NCBI RefSeq assembly: GCF_004217555.1
Contig: NZ_SHKW01000001.1
Coordinates: 1,240,001 to 1,304,000, forward strand
Reading direction: 5' to 3'
Source: Edaphobacter modestus
Lineage (GTDB): Bacteria; Acidobacteriota; Terriglobia; Terriglobales; Acidobacteriaceae
Length of the DNA: 64,000 bases
The notes under the pieces are model-generated. The model searched no databases. It had not been told where the DNA came from and saw only the letters and a program-made list of their open reading frames with translations. A program made the position numbers and the translations under genes. Below are positions 34,524 to 42,079 of this stretch, in pieces; positions within the stretch are counted from its first letter, which is position 1; each line of letters starts with the position of its first letter.

Positions 34524-35776
34524 GCGGCTGTGACCGCAGCGTCCTCTCGCAGCGGAGGAGCGTAGCGGGCTCCGACGAAGAAGATGACGGCGGCGAGCAG
34601 GAGCGTGATGAGCGTGGAGCCGAGTCCTAGGTTGAGGGTGGAGCGATCGCTGACGGCTCCAATGATGCGGGGCGAGACGGCGTCGCCGAGAGCGTGAATG
34701 ACGAGGAGCTGGCCGGCCATCGCGGTGGCTCGAACCTCGGGGCGAACGGCGTTCATCGTCGCCGCGTTCACCGGGCCGGTTCCGAGGAAGATGAGGAAGA
34801 TGGCCAGAGCGAGTGAAGGAACGGTGAGATTGTGCGGGCCGAAGAAGCAGACCAGCGCGGGTGGAACGGCGAGGGCTGCGCTGATGGCCGGAACCAGGTA
34901 GAGAGCCTTCGGCGTCCTCTTCGACCAGCGCTGGGCGATGACGCCTCCGACGATGGTTCCGAGCAGGCCGGTGACGACGGTGACGGCTCCCATGAGAAAG
35001 GCGGCGTTCGATTGCGAGCGTCCGCCGACCCGCTGGAGGAAGGAGGGCATCCACCAGGAGATTCCGCCGAGCGAGAAGGTGACGGCGGCGTAGCCGAGGA
35101 TGGAGGCGAGGTAGGCCTTGTTCTTCAGGAGCGAAAGTACGGTTCCCTTTTCGAGCTTCGCTTTTTCGTGCTGGCTGGCACCACGCGCAGGCTCCTTCAT
35201 GAAAAAGAGAATAAGCAGCGCGATGATGACTCCGGGAACGGCGGAGACGATGAAGGCCATGCGCCAGCCGTGGTGCTCGCCGACGAGGCCACCGACGAGA
35301 TAGCCGAGCGCAGCGCCGACGGGGATGGCGACGTTGAAGATGGTAAGGACGCGGTTGCGCTGCTCGGCCGGATAAAAGTCCGAGAGCAGTGCAGGCGCGA
35401 AGATTCCAAAGCTGGCTTCACCGATGCCGAGGGCCGCGTGCCGGAGGTTGAGCGAGTCGTAGCTCTGCACCGAGGCGGTAAAGAAGTTGATACCGCTCCA
35501 GAAGAGCGCCGCGATGACGATCATCGGTTTGCGCGGAAAGCGATCTCCGAGCCAGCCAGTGATGGGCGAGGCGAGCATGTACGCGATCATGAACCAGAAG
35601 GTGAGGGTTCCGATGTGCTCGTCGGTGAGATGGAACTCGCCCTTGATCTGCTCCTGCACGCCGGGCAGGATGTAACGGTCGATGTAGTTGACGAAGTTGA
35701 GCGCCGTGAGAAGGACTAGCGCGGTCGTGGCTCCGGCAACGGCGCCGGTCGAATTTGGTTTGGTCGCTTCGGCCAT
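34520..35776 (-). CDS. MFS transporter (spinster-like)
   Basis: The 418-residue protein has 12 hydrophobic segments and the MFS signature GWLGDRFPRKPM after the second. YIDRYILPGVQEQIK near the start and LRHAALGIGEASFGIFAPALL match the spinster-like branch, which exports lipids or takes up organic acids. The substrate is not predictable. It overlaps the downstream glycosyltransferase by four bases and the upstream Cys/His protein frame by 359 bases. Fitting the glycosyltransferase partner, it may move a lipid or glycoconjugate; that is inference. Confidence 0.86.
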   Translation of the reverse strand: MAEATKPNSTGAVAGATTALVLLTALNFVNYIDRYILPGVQEQIKGEFHLTDEHIGTLTFWFMIAYMLASPITGWLGDRFPRKPMIVIAALFWSGINFFTASVQSYDSLNLRHAALGIGEASFGIFAPALLSDFYPAEQRNRVLTIFNVAIPVGAALGYLVGGLVGEHHGWRMAFIVSAVPGVIIALLILFFMKEPARGASQHEKAKLEKGTVLSLLKNKAYLASILGYAAVTFSLGGISWWMPSFLQRVGGRSQSNAAFLMGAVTVVTGLLGTIVGGVIAQRWSKRTPKALYLVPAISAALAVPPALVCFFGPHNLTVPSLALAIFLIFLGTGPVNAATMNAVRPEVRATAMAGQLLVIHALGDAVSPRIIGAVSDRSTLNLGLGSTLITLLLAAVIFFVGARYAPPLREDAAVTAA

Positions 35777-36629
35777 CGCTCGAAGAATAGCAGTCCTGTG
35801 GTTTTAGTGCCGGGGTTGAGCGTGATTGAGACGCAGGTCTCTCCGCTGCGGCCCTGCGGGCCTTCGGTCGAGATGACACCTTCTGGGCTCCGCGCCTGTC
35901 GGTTGAGTGGACCTCTGCTCTGCGTCTGTCGGTTGAGTAGGCCTCTGCTCTGTGCCTGTCGGTGGAGTGGGCCTCTATGGTGTTCAGGATCGTGGGTTGC
36001 GTTGTTGCGGCGGACGGAGTTTCGGACGGGGCGGGGCTCTGAGGATGTGTGGAGGATTGTTCCAGCTCCGAGGTCTCATCTGCCGGTGGGATATCGCCGC
36101 GATGCCTTGCAAGTGTTTCGAGGAGCGCAGCGAAGACGGGTCTGCGGAGAGGGCGGAGCTCGGTGGGTGGAGGCGCGAAGACCTCTTCTTCAAAGGCTGC
36201 CTCGGCGGAGTGGCCGACGGAGGGCGATGAGGAGGCTGCCGGCGCGGCTTCCGGAGTTGCAGACGATGTACGCCTGGCATGGCGTTCCTCAGAGAGATTG
36301 CAGCTGGCGAGCTGAAGTCCGTAGAGAAGGAGACCGGCGCGTCGGGCGTCGATGTCGTTTCCTGCGATGCGCTCGATGACCCGGCCTAGCGCGTCCTGAA
36401 TTGCGGCGCGCGAGTTGGGAGCCGGCATGGCGAAGGAGCTCTGACGGGCCCGGCGCAGGCGAAGGTCGGCGGCGGGATTTCTTGTGGCGTGGTGGTAGTA
36501 GCAAAATTTTTCTCCGCGCATGGCAGGGCTGCCGCAACGACTGCCGCCCGGCATGGTGTGGCGACAGGGATTCGGTCTCGGGGCGCCACTTTTTTTGATC
36601 CGCTCAATCAGCTCCGCTGCGTCTTCCAT
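35418..36629 (-). CDS. Acidobacterial Cys/His zinc-ribbon-like protein with over-long C-terminus
   Basis: The start is firm (GAGGGGGG before ATG 36629). Residues ~20-50 hold CRHTMPGGSRCGSPAMRGEKFCYYHH, split as CRHTMPGGSRC and FCYYHH, a likely zinc site. ALGRVIERIAGNDIDARRA is a helical segment typical of the family, which I know only from Acidobacteriota and with no function. After residue ~210 the sequence becomes low-complexity, includes three 10-residue repeats (STDRRRAE type) and a dispersed repeat, and then runs 359 bases into the MFS gene in another frame. That tail is probably not native; a stop was probably lost when repeats accumulated. Confidence 0.6.
   Translation of the reverse strand: MEDAAELIERIKKSGAPRPNPCRHTMPGGSRCGSPAMRGEKFCYYHHATRNPAADLRLRRARQSSFAMPAPNSRAAIQDALGRVIERIAGNDIDARRAGLLLYGLQLASCNLSEERHARRTSSATPEAAPAASSSPSVGHSAEAAFEEEVFAPPPTELRPLRRPVFAALLETLARHRGDIPPADETSELEQSSTHPQSPAPSETPSAATTQPTILNTIEAHSTDRHRAEAYSTDRRRAEVHSTDRRGAQKVSSRPKARRAAAERPASQSRSTPALKPQDCYSSSDGRSDQTKFDRRRCRSHDRASPSHGAQLRQLHRPLHPARRAGADQGRVPSHRRAHRNPHLLVHDRVHARLAHHWLARRSLSAQTDDRHRGALLERYQLLYRLGAELRLAQPPARGPRHR
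35832..35880 (+). repeat. Dispersed repeat family 2, copy 1
   Basis: It starts CGCAGGTCTCTCCGCTGCGG and ends TTCGGTCGAGATGACAC. Copies with the same ends lie at 49977-50020 and 57933-57990. Confidence 0.6.
35881..35970. repeat. Three tandem 30-bp units
   Basis: Units at 35881, 35911 and 35941 share CTGTCGGTTGAGT-type cores at exactly 30-base spacing, with a partial fourth unit from 35971. On the minus strand they encode 10-residue repeats in the tail of the Cys/His protein. Confidence 0.8.
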
Positions 36630-36727
36630 GGATGTCCCCCCTCTGGGCTAAAAGTAATCAAAGTATTAAAAACATGGAGGTTGACAGGGTACTTCCGGCA
36701 GGAGCACCTTCCGTTTCGGGTTAACGG

Positions 36728-36765
36728 AAAAAGCCCGGCTCAAAGAGCCGGGCTTTCTTTCTTCC
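36728..36765. terminator. Orphan bidirectional terminator hairpin
   Basis: AAAGCCCGGCTC (36730-36741) and GAGCCGGGCTTT (36745-36756) form a perfect 12-bp stem with an AAA loop, followed by CTTTC on the plus strand and TTTCC on the minus strand. It stands between two divergently oriented genes, where no coding transcript should end. A shorter CCGTT/AACGG stem lies just before it (36708-36727). Confidence 0.75.
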
Positions 36766-36925
36766 TCTAGGTTTAAGGCTATCAGGCGTGTCAAGAAAAT
36801 CTGTGGAAATTGTGTCTTTTACAACCCCAAAAATAATGGAGTCCCTAACTAGCAGTCCTGCCCGCTTATACGCTTCTACCCAATAAATCTCGACTTGTTT
36901 TCAATGCGATGAGAGCATTGCGGTT

Positions 36926-37687
36926 ATGCAATTCATTATGCGGATCCTGTGTTTCTTTGCCGCGTTGTTCCGGCACTGGTGGCAATGGATGAGCTGCGCT
37001 ATAGGCACGCTCTTGACTTTCTATATCGCTGAAACAAACCAGCCAAACGCGTGGATTGCTCACGCTATCGTTGTTTTGGCTGTTCTATTTTTACTGGTGG
37101 CCACGTATGGCGCATGGTCAGATGAGCGCAGTAAAGTCGAAGATATTAAAAATAAATGTAGAACTCTGGAGGCATCATTTGATGAACGAAAACCCAAATT
37201 TGAGATCCGCATTGGGCAAGTTTAAACAAGTGTGGCCAACGATTTATCGCAGACTACCTTCAATATTTCGATTGAAGGTATAAATCATGGCGGTAAGTCT
37301 TCTTGCCTCACGTGGCAAATGCAATACGAGTTTCCTGGCTTCTCTAATACGAGCGCGGCCCGCAGATTTCACGGAGATGAAATGCTTTGGCCTTTGAAGG
37401 ATGGTGGCCAACTCGTAATGGACCAGAACAACTCTATAGTCAATGCGACATCAATTCCCCTTGAGCGCAACGACTACAGAAATGGACGTGCCCTGTTTGA
37501 GGTGGGGGGAGATAGAAGAAAGGAACTTGATTGTGGGAGAGCAAAAATAACAATTAGTTGCTATGACATACATGGCAAAATATGGAGTCGCTCATTAGAC
37601 GATCTTTACCAAGCTCCAGAGCTTCTGACTTATCAACATGAGCGTGTGATTAGTGCTTCGCTGGAGCCTAGGCTTCTTGAGTCATAA
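36926..37687 (+). pseudogene. Two-helix membrane protein gene split by in-frame TAA
   Basis: The first part (99 codons) has two membrane helices (CAIGTLLTFYIAE; IVVLAVLFLLVATYGAW) and ends KPKFEIRIGQV before TAA at 37223-37225. The same frame continues at once for 154 codons (NDLSQTTFNISIEGINHGG ... ASLEPRLLES), without its own ribosome site. The join reads as a natural beta-sandwich beginning, so this was one gene of ~253 codons. The region is visibly AT-richer than its neighbours, suggesting transfer. Function unknown. A readthrough product cannot be excluded. Confidence 0.6.
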
Positions 37688-37727
37688 TTCGCCATAATTA
37701 CTTCATGGCAAACACGCTGTCGTTGCC

Positions 37728-38327
37728 CTATCGGTAGGACGAGCGGGCCGGACGAATGTCGAAGGCGCGCATACCGGCGCGGGAGGCTGCCTCAAGGCCT
37801 TCGTAGGAGTCTTCGAAGACCACCACTCTCTCGGCCTTGACCCGCATACGGCGGGCCGCCTCGAGATAGACATCGGGGGCGGGTTTGGGACGGTCTACTT
37901 CGGCAGCGGTAACGATGGTATAGAAGAGAGGTCGCAGGCGAGTTGCGATGAGCGTAGCCTCAACATTTTTGCGAACGCCGTTGGAGGCAACGGACATGGG
38001 GACCACGCCGAACCAGTGCCGGGCGACATCGGCGACGACCTTGATCTCCTGGATGAGATGGAGGTTTGCGAGAAAGGCCTCATTGACGCGCTGGTAGAAG
38101 TCCTCGCGGGCGAGAGATTCGATCTTGAAGTCGGCCTCGTAGGCGTCGAGCAGATCGTCCGGCCCAAGCCCATGCCGGGAGCCATACCACTCCGGCTCCA
38201 TCGTCAGACCGAGCGGAGAGAGTGCCTGCTGGATCGAATAGAGGTGGGCTCCTGCGCTGTCCACGAGGGTTCCGTCGCAATCGAAGACGAGAGCGTCGAA
38301 GGTCCCTCTTTCCAGTTCAAAAGCCAT
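37728..38327 (-). CDS. HAD-family sugar-phosphate phosphatase
   Basis: The 199-residue protein has HAD motif I VFDCDGTLVDS, motif II SVASNGVRKNV, motif III Lys in RPKPAPDVYLEAA and motif IV VVFEDSYEGLEAA, with a helical cap after motif I. It belongs to the beta-phosphoglucomutase-like/phosphoglycolate-type subfamily IA, which hydrolyses small phosphorylated sugars in the cytoplasm. Start at 38327 is chosen because the longer frame to 38435 has an atypical N-terminus. The sugar-acid genes upstream suggest a role in carbohydrate metabolism. Confidence 0.85.
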   Translation of the reverse strand: MAFELERGTFDALVFDCDGTLVDSAGAHLYSIQQALSPLGLTMEPEWYGSRHGLGPDDLLDAYEADFKIESLAREDFYQRVNEAFLANLHLIQEIKVVADVARHWFGVVPMSVASNGVRKNVEATLIATRLRPLFYTIVTAAEVDRPKPAPDVYLEAARRMRVKAERVVVFEDSYEGLEAASRAGMRAFDIRPARSSYR

Positions 38328-38492
38328 TTGAGTCGATTTTACCGGGCGGACGAGGCCATTGACTGGGCAGAACGAAGAAGAGGGCAAAAGTGGGTCCCAT
38401 TTGAGGAGAACGCACCCAACCTTTCGGATCTTCACCCGATGGTTGGGCGCGCACCCTGTGGGTGATTGAAAAAGCTGGCCGGACTGGTGGGC

Positions 38493-39269
38493 TTATTGGT
38501 TGACGCCGCTGGCCAGAAAGCCGCCGTCGACGACCAGGATCTCTCCGGTGACGAAGGTGGAGGCATCGCTCGAGAGAAAGATGGCCGAGCCGACGAGCTC
38601 CTCGGTCTTACCAAAGCGGCCCATGGGAGTACGCATCAACAGCTCCTTGCCGCGATCGCTCTCGTCCAGAAGCTTCTGATTGAGAGCCGTGCGGAAGACA
38701 CCGGGTGCAATGGCATTGACGGTCACACCGCGAGAGCTCCACTCCACTGCGAGGGATTTGGTGAGGGCGCCGACCGCTGCCTTGCTGGCCGCATAGGCGG
38801 TTACCTCTTTGAGGGAGACGAAGGTGTTGAGCGAGGCGATGTTGACGATGCGACCGTAGCCGCGCTCGAGCATGTGACGGCCGAAGATCTGGCAGGCGCG
38901 CAGGGTACCGGTGACGTTGGTGTCCATGATGTCGTCCCAGGTCTCTTCGGGAACGGTGAGGGTGGGCTCGCGCTTGATCTTGCCGGCGGAGTTGATGAGG
39001 ATATCGACCTTGCCGAACTCCTTGAGAGTGCCTGCAAGGAGGGCTTCGAGAGAGGCACGGTCGCCGACATCGGAGGTGAGACGGAGGGAACGACGTCCCC
39101 TGGATTCGATAGCCTTTGCGGCCTCTTCAACCTGCTCGGAACGACGCGAGGTGGCGACGACGTCGGCTCCGGATTCTGCGAGGCCAGTTGCCATCGCCAG
39201 GCCGATGCCCGAGGTGCCACCTACAACCACAGCCGTCTTGCCGGTCAGATCAAACAATGGGTGCGCCAT
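38493..39269 (-). CDS. SDR oxidoreductase (gluconate 5-dehydrogenase/KduD type)
   Basis: The 258-residue enzyme has the cofactor loop GGTSGIGLAMA, the SRRSEQ segment favouring NADP(H) or NAD(H), NSAGKI, catalytic Ser in IVNIASLNTF and YAASKAAVGAL. The best guess is a gluconate 5-dehydrogenase or 2-deoxy-gluconate 3-dehydrogenase. GGAGAGGAAG precedes the start. It lies 27 bases after gntK in the same leftward group with the tagaturonate epimerase, which supports a sugar-acid substrate. Confidence 0.85.
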   Translation of the reverse strand: MAHPLFDLTGKTAVVVGGTSGIGLAMATGLAESGADVVATSRRSEQVEEAAKAIESRGRRSLRLTSDVGDRASLEALLAGTLKEFGKVDILINSAGKIKREPTLTVPEETWDDIMDTNVTGTLRACQIFGRHMLERGYGRIVNIASLNTFVSLKEVTAYAASKAAVGALTKSLAVEWSSRGVTVNAIAPGVFRTALNQKLLDESDRGKELLMRTPMGRFGKTEELVGSAIFLSSDASTFVTGEILVVDGGFLASGVNQ

Positions 39270-39295
39270 GAAGTTCTTCCTCTCCTGCCTTGTAT

Positions 39296-39805
39296 TTAGT
39301 TCGCAGCCTTCGCCGCGGTTGGAATGTTTTTGAGAATGCTGTCGACAACGTCGTTGGGGGTTCGATCATTCACTATACGCAAAGCGTCGGCGGGCGGCTC
39401 GAGAGTCTTGAACTGACTTTCGAGGAGCTGCGGATTCATGAACTCGTGGTGGCGCGCAGCAAGGCGTTTTGAGATCAGCTCGGGAGATCCATCGAGCCAC
39501 ACGAAGAGGATGGCTCCGGCAGGCATGTCGGCAGTGAGCGTCTCGCGATACTTCTGCTTGAGTGCGGAACAGGCGAGCACGCCGCTCTTCCCTTCCTCGT
39601 ACCATCCATGCATGAGGCGATTGAGCGTGGTGAGCCAGGGCTGGCGGTCGTCGTCGTTGAGCGGCTGGCCTGCCGCCATCTTCTGCTTGTTGGCGGGGGG
39701 ATGATAATCGTCAGCGTCAGCGAAGACGGCTCCGGTCCGCTCGGCCAGCAGCTCGCCGATGGTGGTCTTGCCGGATCCGCTGACGCCCATGAGAACAACG
39801 ATCAT
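39296..39805 (-). CDS. gntK: Gluconokinase
   Basis: The 169-residue P-loop kinase has VLMGVSGSGKTTIGE, the GntK-specific DADDYHPPANKQKM substrate loop and PLNDDDRQPWL. It phosphorylates gluconate to 6-phosphogluconate with ATP. AAAGGAA lies upstream of the start. It is the middle gene of a likely uxaE-gntK-SDR unit, although a 181-base gap containing a minisatellite separates it from uxaE. Confidence 0.92.
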   Translation of the reverse strand: MIVVLMGVSGSGKTTIGELLAERTGAVFADADDYHPPANKQKMAAGQPLNDDDRQPWLTTLNRLMHGWYEEGKSGVLACSALKQKYRETLTADMPAGAILFVWLDGSPELISKRLAARHHEFMNPQLLESQFKTLEPPADALRIVNDRTPNDVVDSILKNIPTAAKAAN

Positions 39806-39883
39806 TCGCTGCAGATTTCCTTTCGGGGACTGATCTCACAGCATATCTTTTCCGATATTGCTTGAGTCATTTATTCCAGAATG

Positions 39884-39990
39884 ACTGTTCGTCGGTCTTT
39901 CTTTTAAGACAAGACGATTTCTCAGTCTTTTATCCGAAGAACTATTTCTCAGTCTTTTATAGATAAGACTATTTCTTGGTCTTTTTTTAT
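39884..39990. repeat. Minisatellite of ~27-bp units between uxaE and gntK
   Basis: Four imperfect units start at 39884, 39914, 39941 and 39968. The shared core is ATTTCTCAGTCTTTTAT with AAGAC between units. The 27-base period keeps one frame, so the minus strand reads repeated KRLRNSSSD-like nonapeptides. The array begins exactly at the uxaE stop. Confidence 0.75.
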
Positions 39991-41249
39991 CCCAGAAACA
40001 CCGGACGAATGTGCCGATCAAAGAGATTCGTCGTCACATTTCTCGCGACGCTCTCTTCATTGGCCTCGAGTGCCTTCAGGTAGCGGTCGCCCATCTTCGC
40101 GGCGACCTTGAATCCGACGTGAAGGAGCTGACGGAGGCTGGCGTTGTAGGCCGGGTTGCTCTGATCGTGGCGCAGCGCGGAGACGAACTGTTCGCTGGTC
40201 CAGCCATCGACGGCCTCGGGCGTGGGCAGCTTCGCGGGATCGATGTCGATGACGGTGGCGTAGGGCGCGCAGAGCTCCTCGCGATGACCGTAGGCCTCGC
40301 GGTAGACCTCCTTCGCGATCTCAAGGCCCGCGCCCCCTGCCTCGGCGAGCCCGATGATCTCTTCGAGCCAGGTGGTTCCGGCGGTCTTCAGGTGAACTCC
40401 CGCACCGGAGCTTGTGACTGCATCGTGAATGGACTTGTAGATGGAGAACTTGTCGGAGCCGGAGTGGACGCTGAGCTTGAGGTTCGCGGGCAGGCCGTAC
40501 TTCTGGACGGCGAAGGCGATGGCGGCGATGTCCTCACGAAACTCGCGGGCGAACTGAGGGACGTCTCCTACGTAGTCGACGCCCTTGTTGAAGCGGCCGG
40601 TGAACTTGGGCGCGATGGTCTGGATGGGGATCTTCTCGTCGGCGATGGCGGCGAGGATGATGAGCAGCTCGACGGGAGTCTGGGGCGAGTCGGTCTCGTC
40701 CATCGAGACCTCGGGGACGAAGTTGCCTTCTCCCTTCCTCTCGACCAGGAAACGATAGATGCGGCCAGCGTCCTGGACAGCGGCAAGGAACTTGTTGGCG
40801 ATAGAGGTGACGAAGGCCTCATCGGTGTGGAAAGGCTCGGTGATGCCGGGGATGGTGACGGTTCCGACGAGCTCGGGGTGGCGCGAGACGAAGGCCTTCA
40901 CGTCGGCAGGGTCGGCAGGCTTGCCGATCATCTCGGCGACATCGAGAGTGAAGAAGTCGCAGGGCGCGAGGAAGCGCTCGACCGTGGTGAGGTTGATGTG
41001 GTCGGCATCGAGATAGAAGGGCGCGGTCCAGCCAAGCTCCTTGACGGCGGCATCGGCGGCCTTACGGGTCTGCGCGGGATCGCTGCCGATGATGTTGTGC
41101 TCGCGATTGGACTTGTTCCAGACCGGCACGACCTCGATTCCGGCGCTCTTCGCCTGGACGCATGCGGCAAGCTGGGACTTTGCCTGGTGGGCGAAACGGT
41201 CGCCTACACCTATCGAAAACCTCGGAAGCTGTTTTATCAACTCATTCAC
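39987..41249 (-). CDS. uxaE: Tagaturonate/fructuronate epimerase
   Basis: The 420-residue protein matches UxaE: IGVGDRFAHQAKSQL at the start, FYLDADHINLTTV, EVSMDETDSPQTPVEL and LSVHSGSDKFSIYKSI, which contain the metal-binding His, Glu and Asp residues. UxaE interconverts D-tagaturonate and D-fructuronate in galacturonate catabolism, bypassing the classical UxaB/UxaA branch. SDR and gluconokinase genes follow on the same strand, consistent with pectin-derived sugar-acid use. GGTGA precedes the ATG. Confidence 0.85.
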   Translation of the reverse strand: MNELIKQLPRFSIGVGDRFAHQAKSQLAACVQAKSAGIEVVPVWNKSNREHNIIGSDPAQTRKAADAAVKELGWTAPFYLDADHINLTTVERFLAPCDFFTLDVAEMIGKPADPADVKAFVSRHPELVGTVTIPGITEPFHTDEAFVTSIANKFLAAVQDAGRIYRFLVERKGEGNFVPEVSMDETDSPQTPVELLIILAAIADEKIPIQTIAPKFTGRFNKGVDYVGDVPQFAREFREDIAAIAFAVQKYGLPANLKLSVHSGSDKFSIYKSIHDAVTSSGAGVHLKTAGTTWLEEIIGLAEAGGAGLEIAKEVYREAYGHREELCAPYATVIDIDPAKLPTPEAVDGWTSEQFVSALRHDQSNPAYNASLRQLLHVGFKVAAKMGDRYLKALEANEESVARNVTTNLFDRHIRPVFLG

Positions 41250-41476
41250 CCATCAGGAGATATTGGTCCAACCAATCATAGCCCCATCCTCGTAAATTAG
41301 GCAATCGGGAGGGAGATCGTCGTCGCGAAATTTATCTCTTAGCTGTCTCCAGGCAACACGGCTGCATCTAACCCCGCCATCAGTATTTCTTTCCTGTTTT
41401 CGGTCGGAAATCTAAATTGCGGACGATTCCGATACTTTTCTGCCGGAATTTTATTTCTCGAAAGGGGCCACTCCCC

Positions 41477-42079
41477 ATGACTCCCATTCGTTTTCGCCTG
41501 TTCGCCATTGTCGCAACACTGGCAGCCTCGTCATTCCTAGCGCGTGCCGACACGTTCAACTTCGCTGTGAGTGGTAGTGCTGGAGGGATTAGTGGATCGG
41601 GTATTTTTACAGCGTCGGAGACTGGTTCCGGAGATTTTCTGATCATTGGAATCACTGGTACCGGTGTTACAGGCCTCATTGCGCCGGGCGGCTTCAACGG
41701 CAATGACAACCTGCTGTTCCCTTCAAGCCAGCCGGTGCTCGACTCGCAAGGTTTCAGCTTTACCGCTGTCGACGGTCCCGATCAGTTCGACGTCAATGTC
41801 TTCAGCGATGGGACCGGTTACTTCGCCTTCTTCCGGGATCAGGATGCATTCACTGACACGCTCCCGATCTCCTTCGAACTCGGCCCAGCGACTTCCCCTA
41901 TTCCTGAACCCCCGACGCTGTTTCTGATCGGTACGGGCCTTCTCGGGGCTGCCGGCGCAGTTCGCAAAGGCTCCCATATTGGCCTTCGTAATGCGATTTA
42001 TCAGAGGCTAAGGGAAGTTCTCGGCCTGCCTTCTTCGTTCCCGCAAAAGAAGAGCGATATTCCTCGAGCTAATCTTTGA
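41477..42079 (+). CDS. PEP-CTERM exported protein with extra tail
   Basis: A signal peptide (LFAIVATLAASSFLARA) leads a Gly/Ser/Asp-rich beta-type domain. The sorting signal PIPEPPTLFLIGTGLLGAAG is followed by VRK. PEP-CTERM proteins normally stop a few residues later; this one continues about 34 residues and runs 11 bases into the convergent LarA-homologue gene, suggesting a lost stop. The start at 41477 follows GAAAGGGG. PEP-CTERM proteins are processed by an exosortase at the inner membrane and associate with exopolysaccharide. No exosortase gene is in the window. Confidence 0.78.
   Translation: MTPIRFRLFAIVATLAASSFLARADTFNFAVSGSAGGISGSGIFTASETGSGDFLIIGITGTGVTGLIAPGGFNGNDNLLFPSSQPVLDSQGFSFTAVDGPDQFDVNVFSDGTGYFAFFRDQDAFTDTLPISFELGPATSPIPEPPTLFLIGTGLLGAAGAVRKGSHIGLRNAIYQRLREVLGLPSSFPQKKSDIPRANL

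Noticed and set aside
39836..40021. 61-codon minus-strand frame made of nonapeptide repeats
   Set aside because: It exists because the minisatellite period is a multiple of three. It overlaps the uxaE 3' end and has no credible start.
40011..41300. 429-codon plus-strand frame opposite uxaE
   Set aside because: Composition is typical of antisense GC-rich frames (Val, Gly, Asp, Leu), while uxaE on the minus strand has family motifs and a ribosome site.
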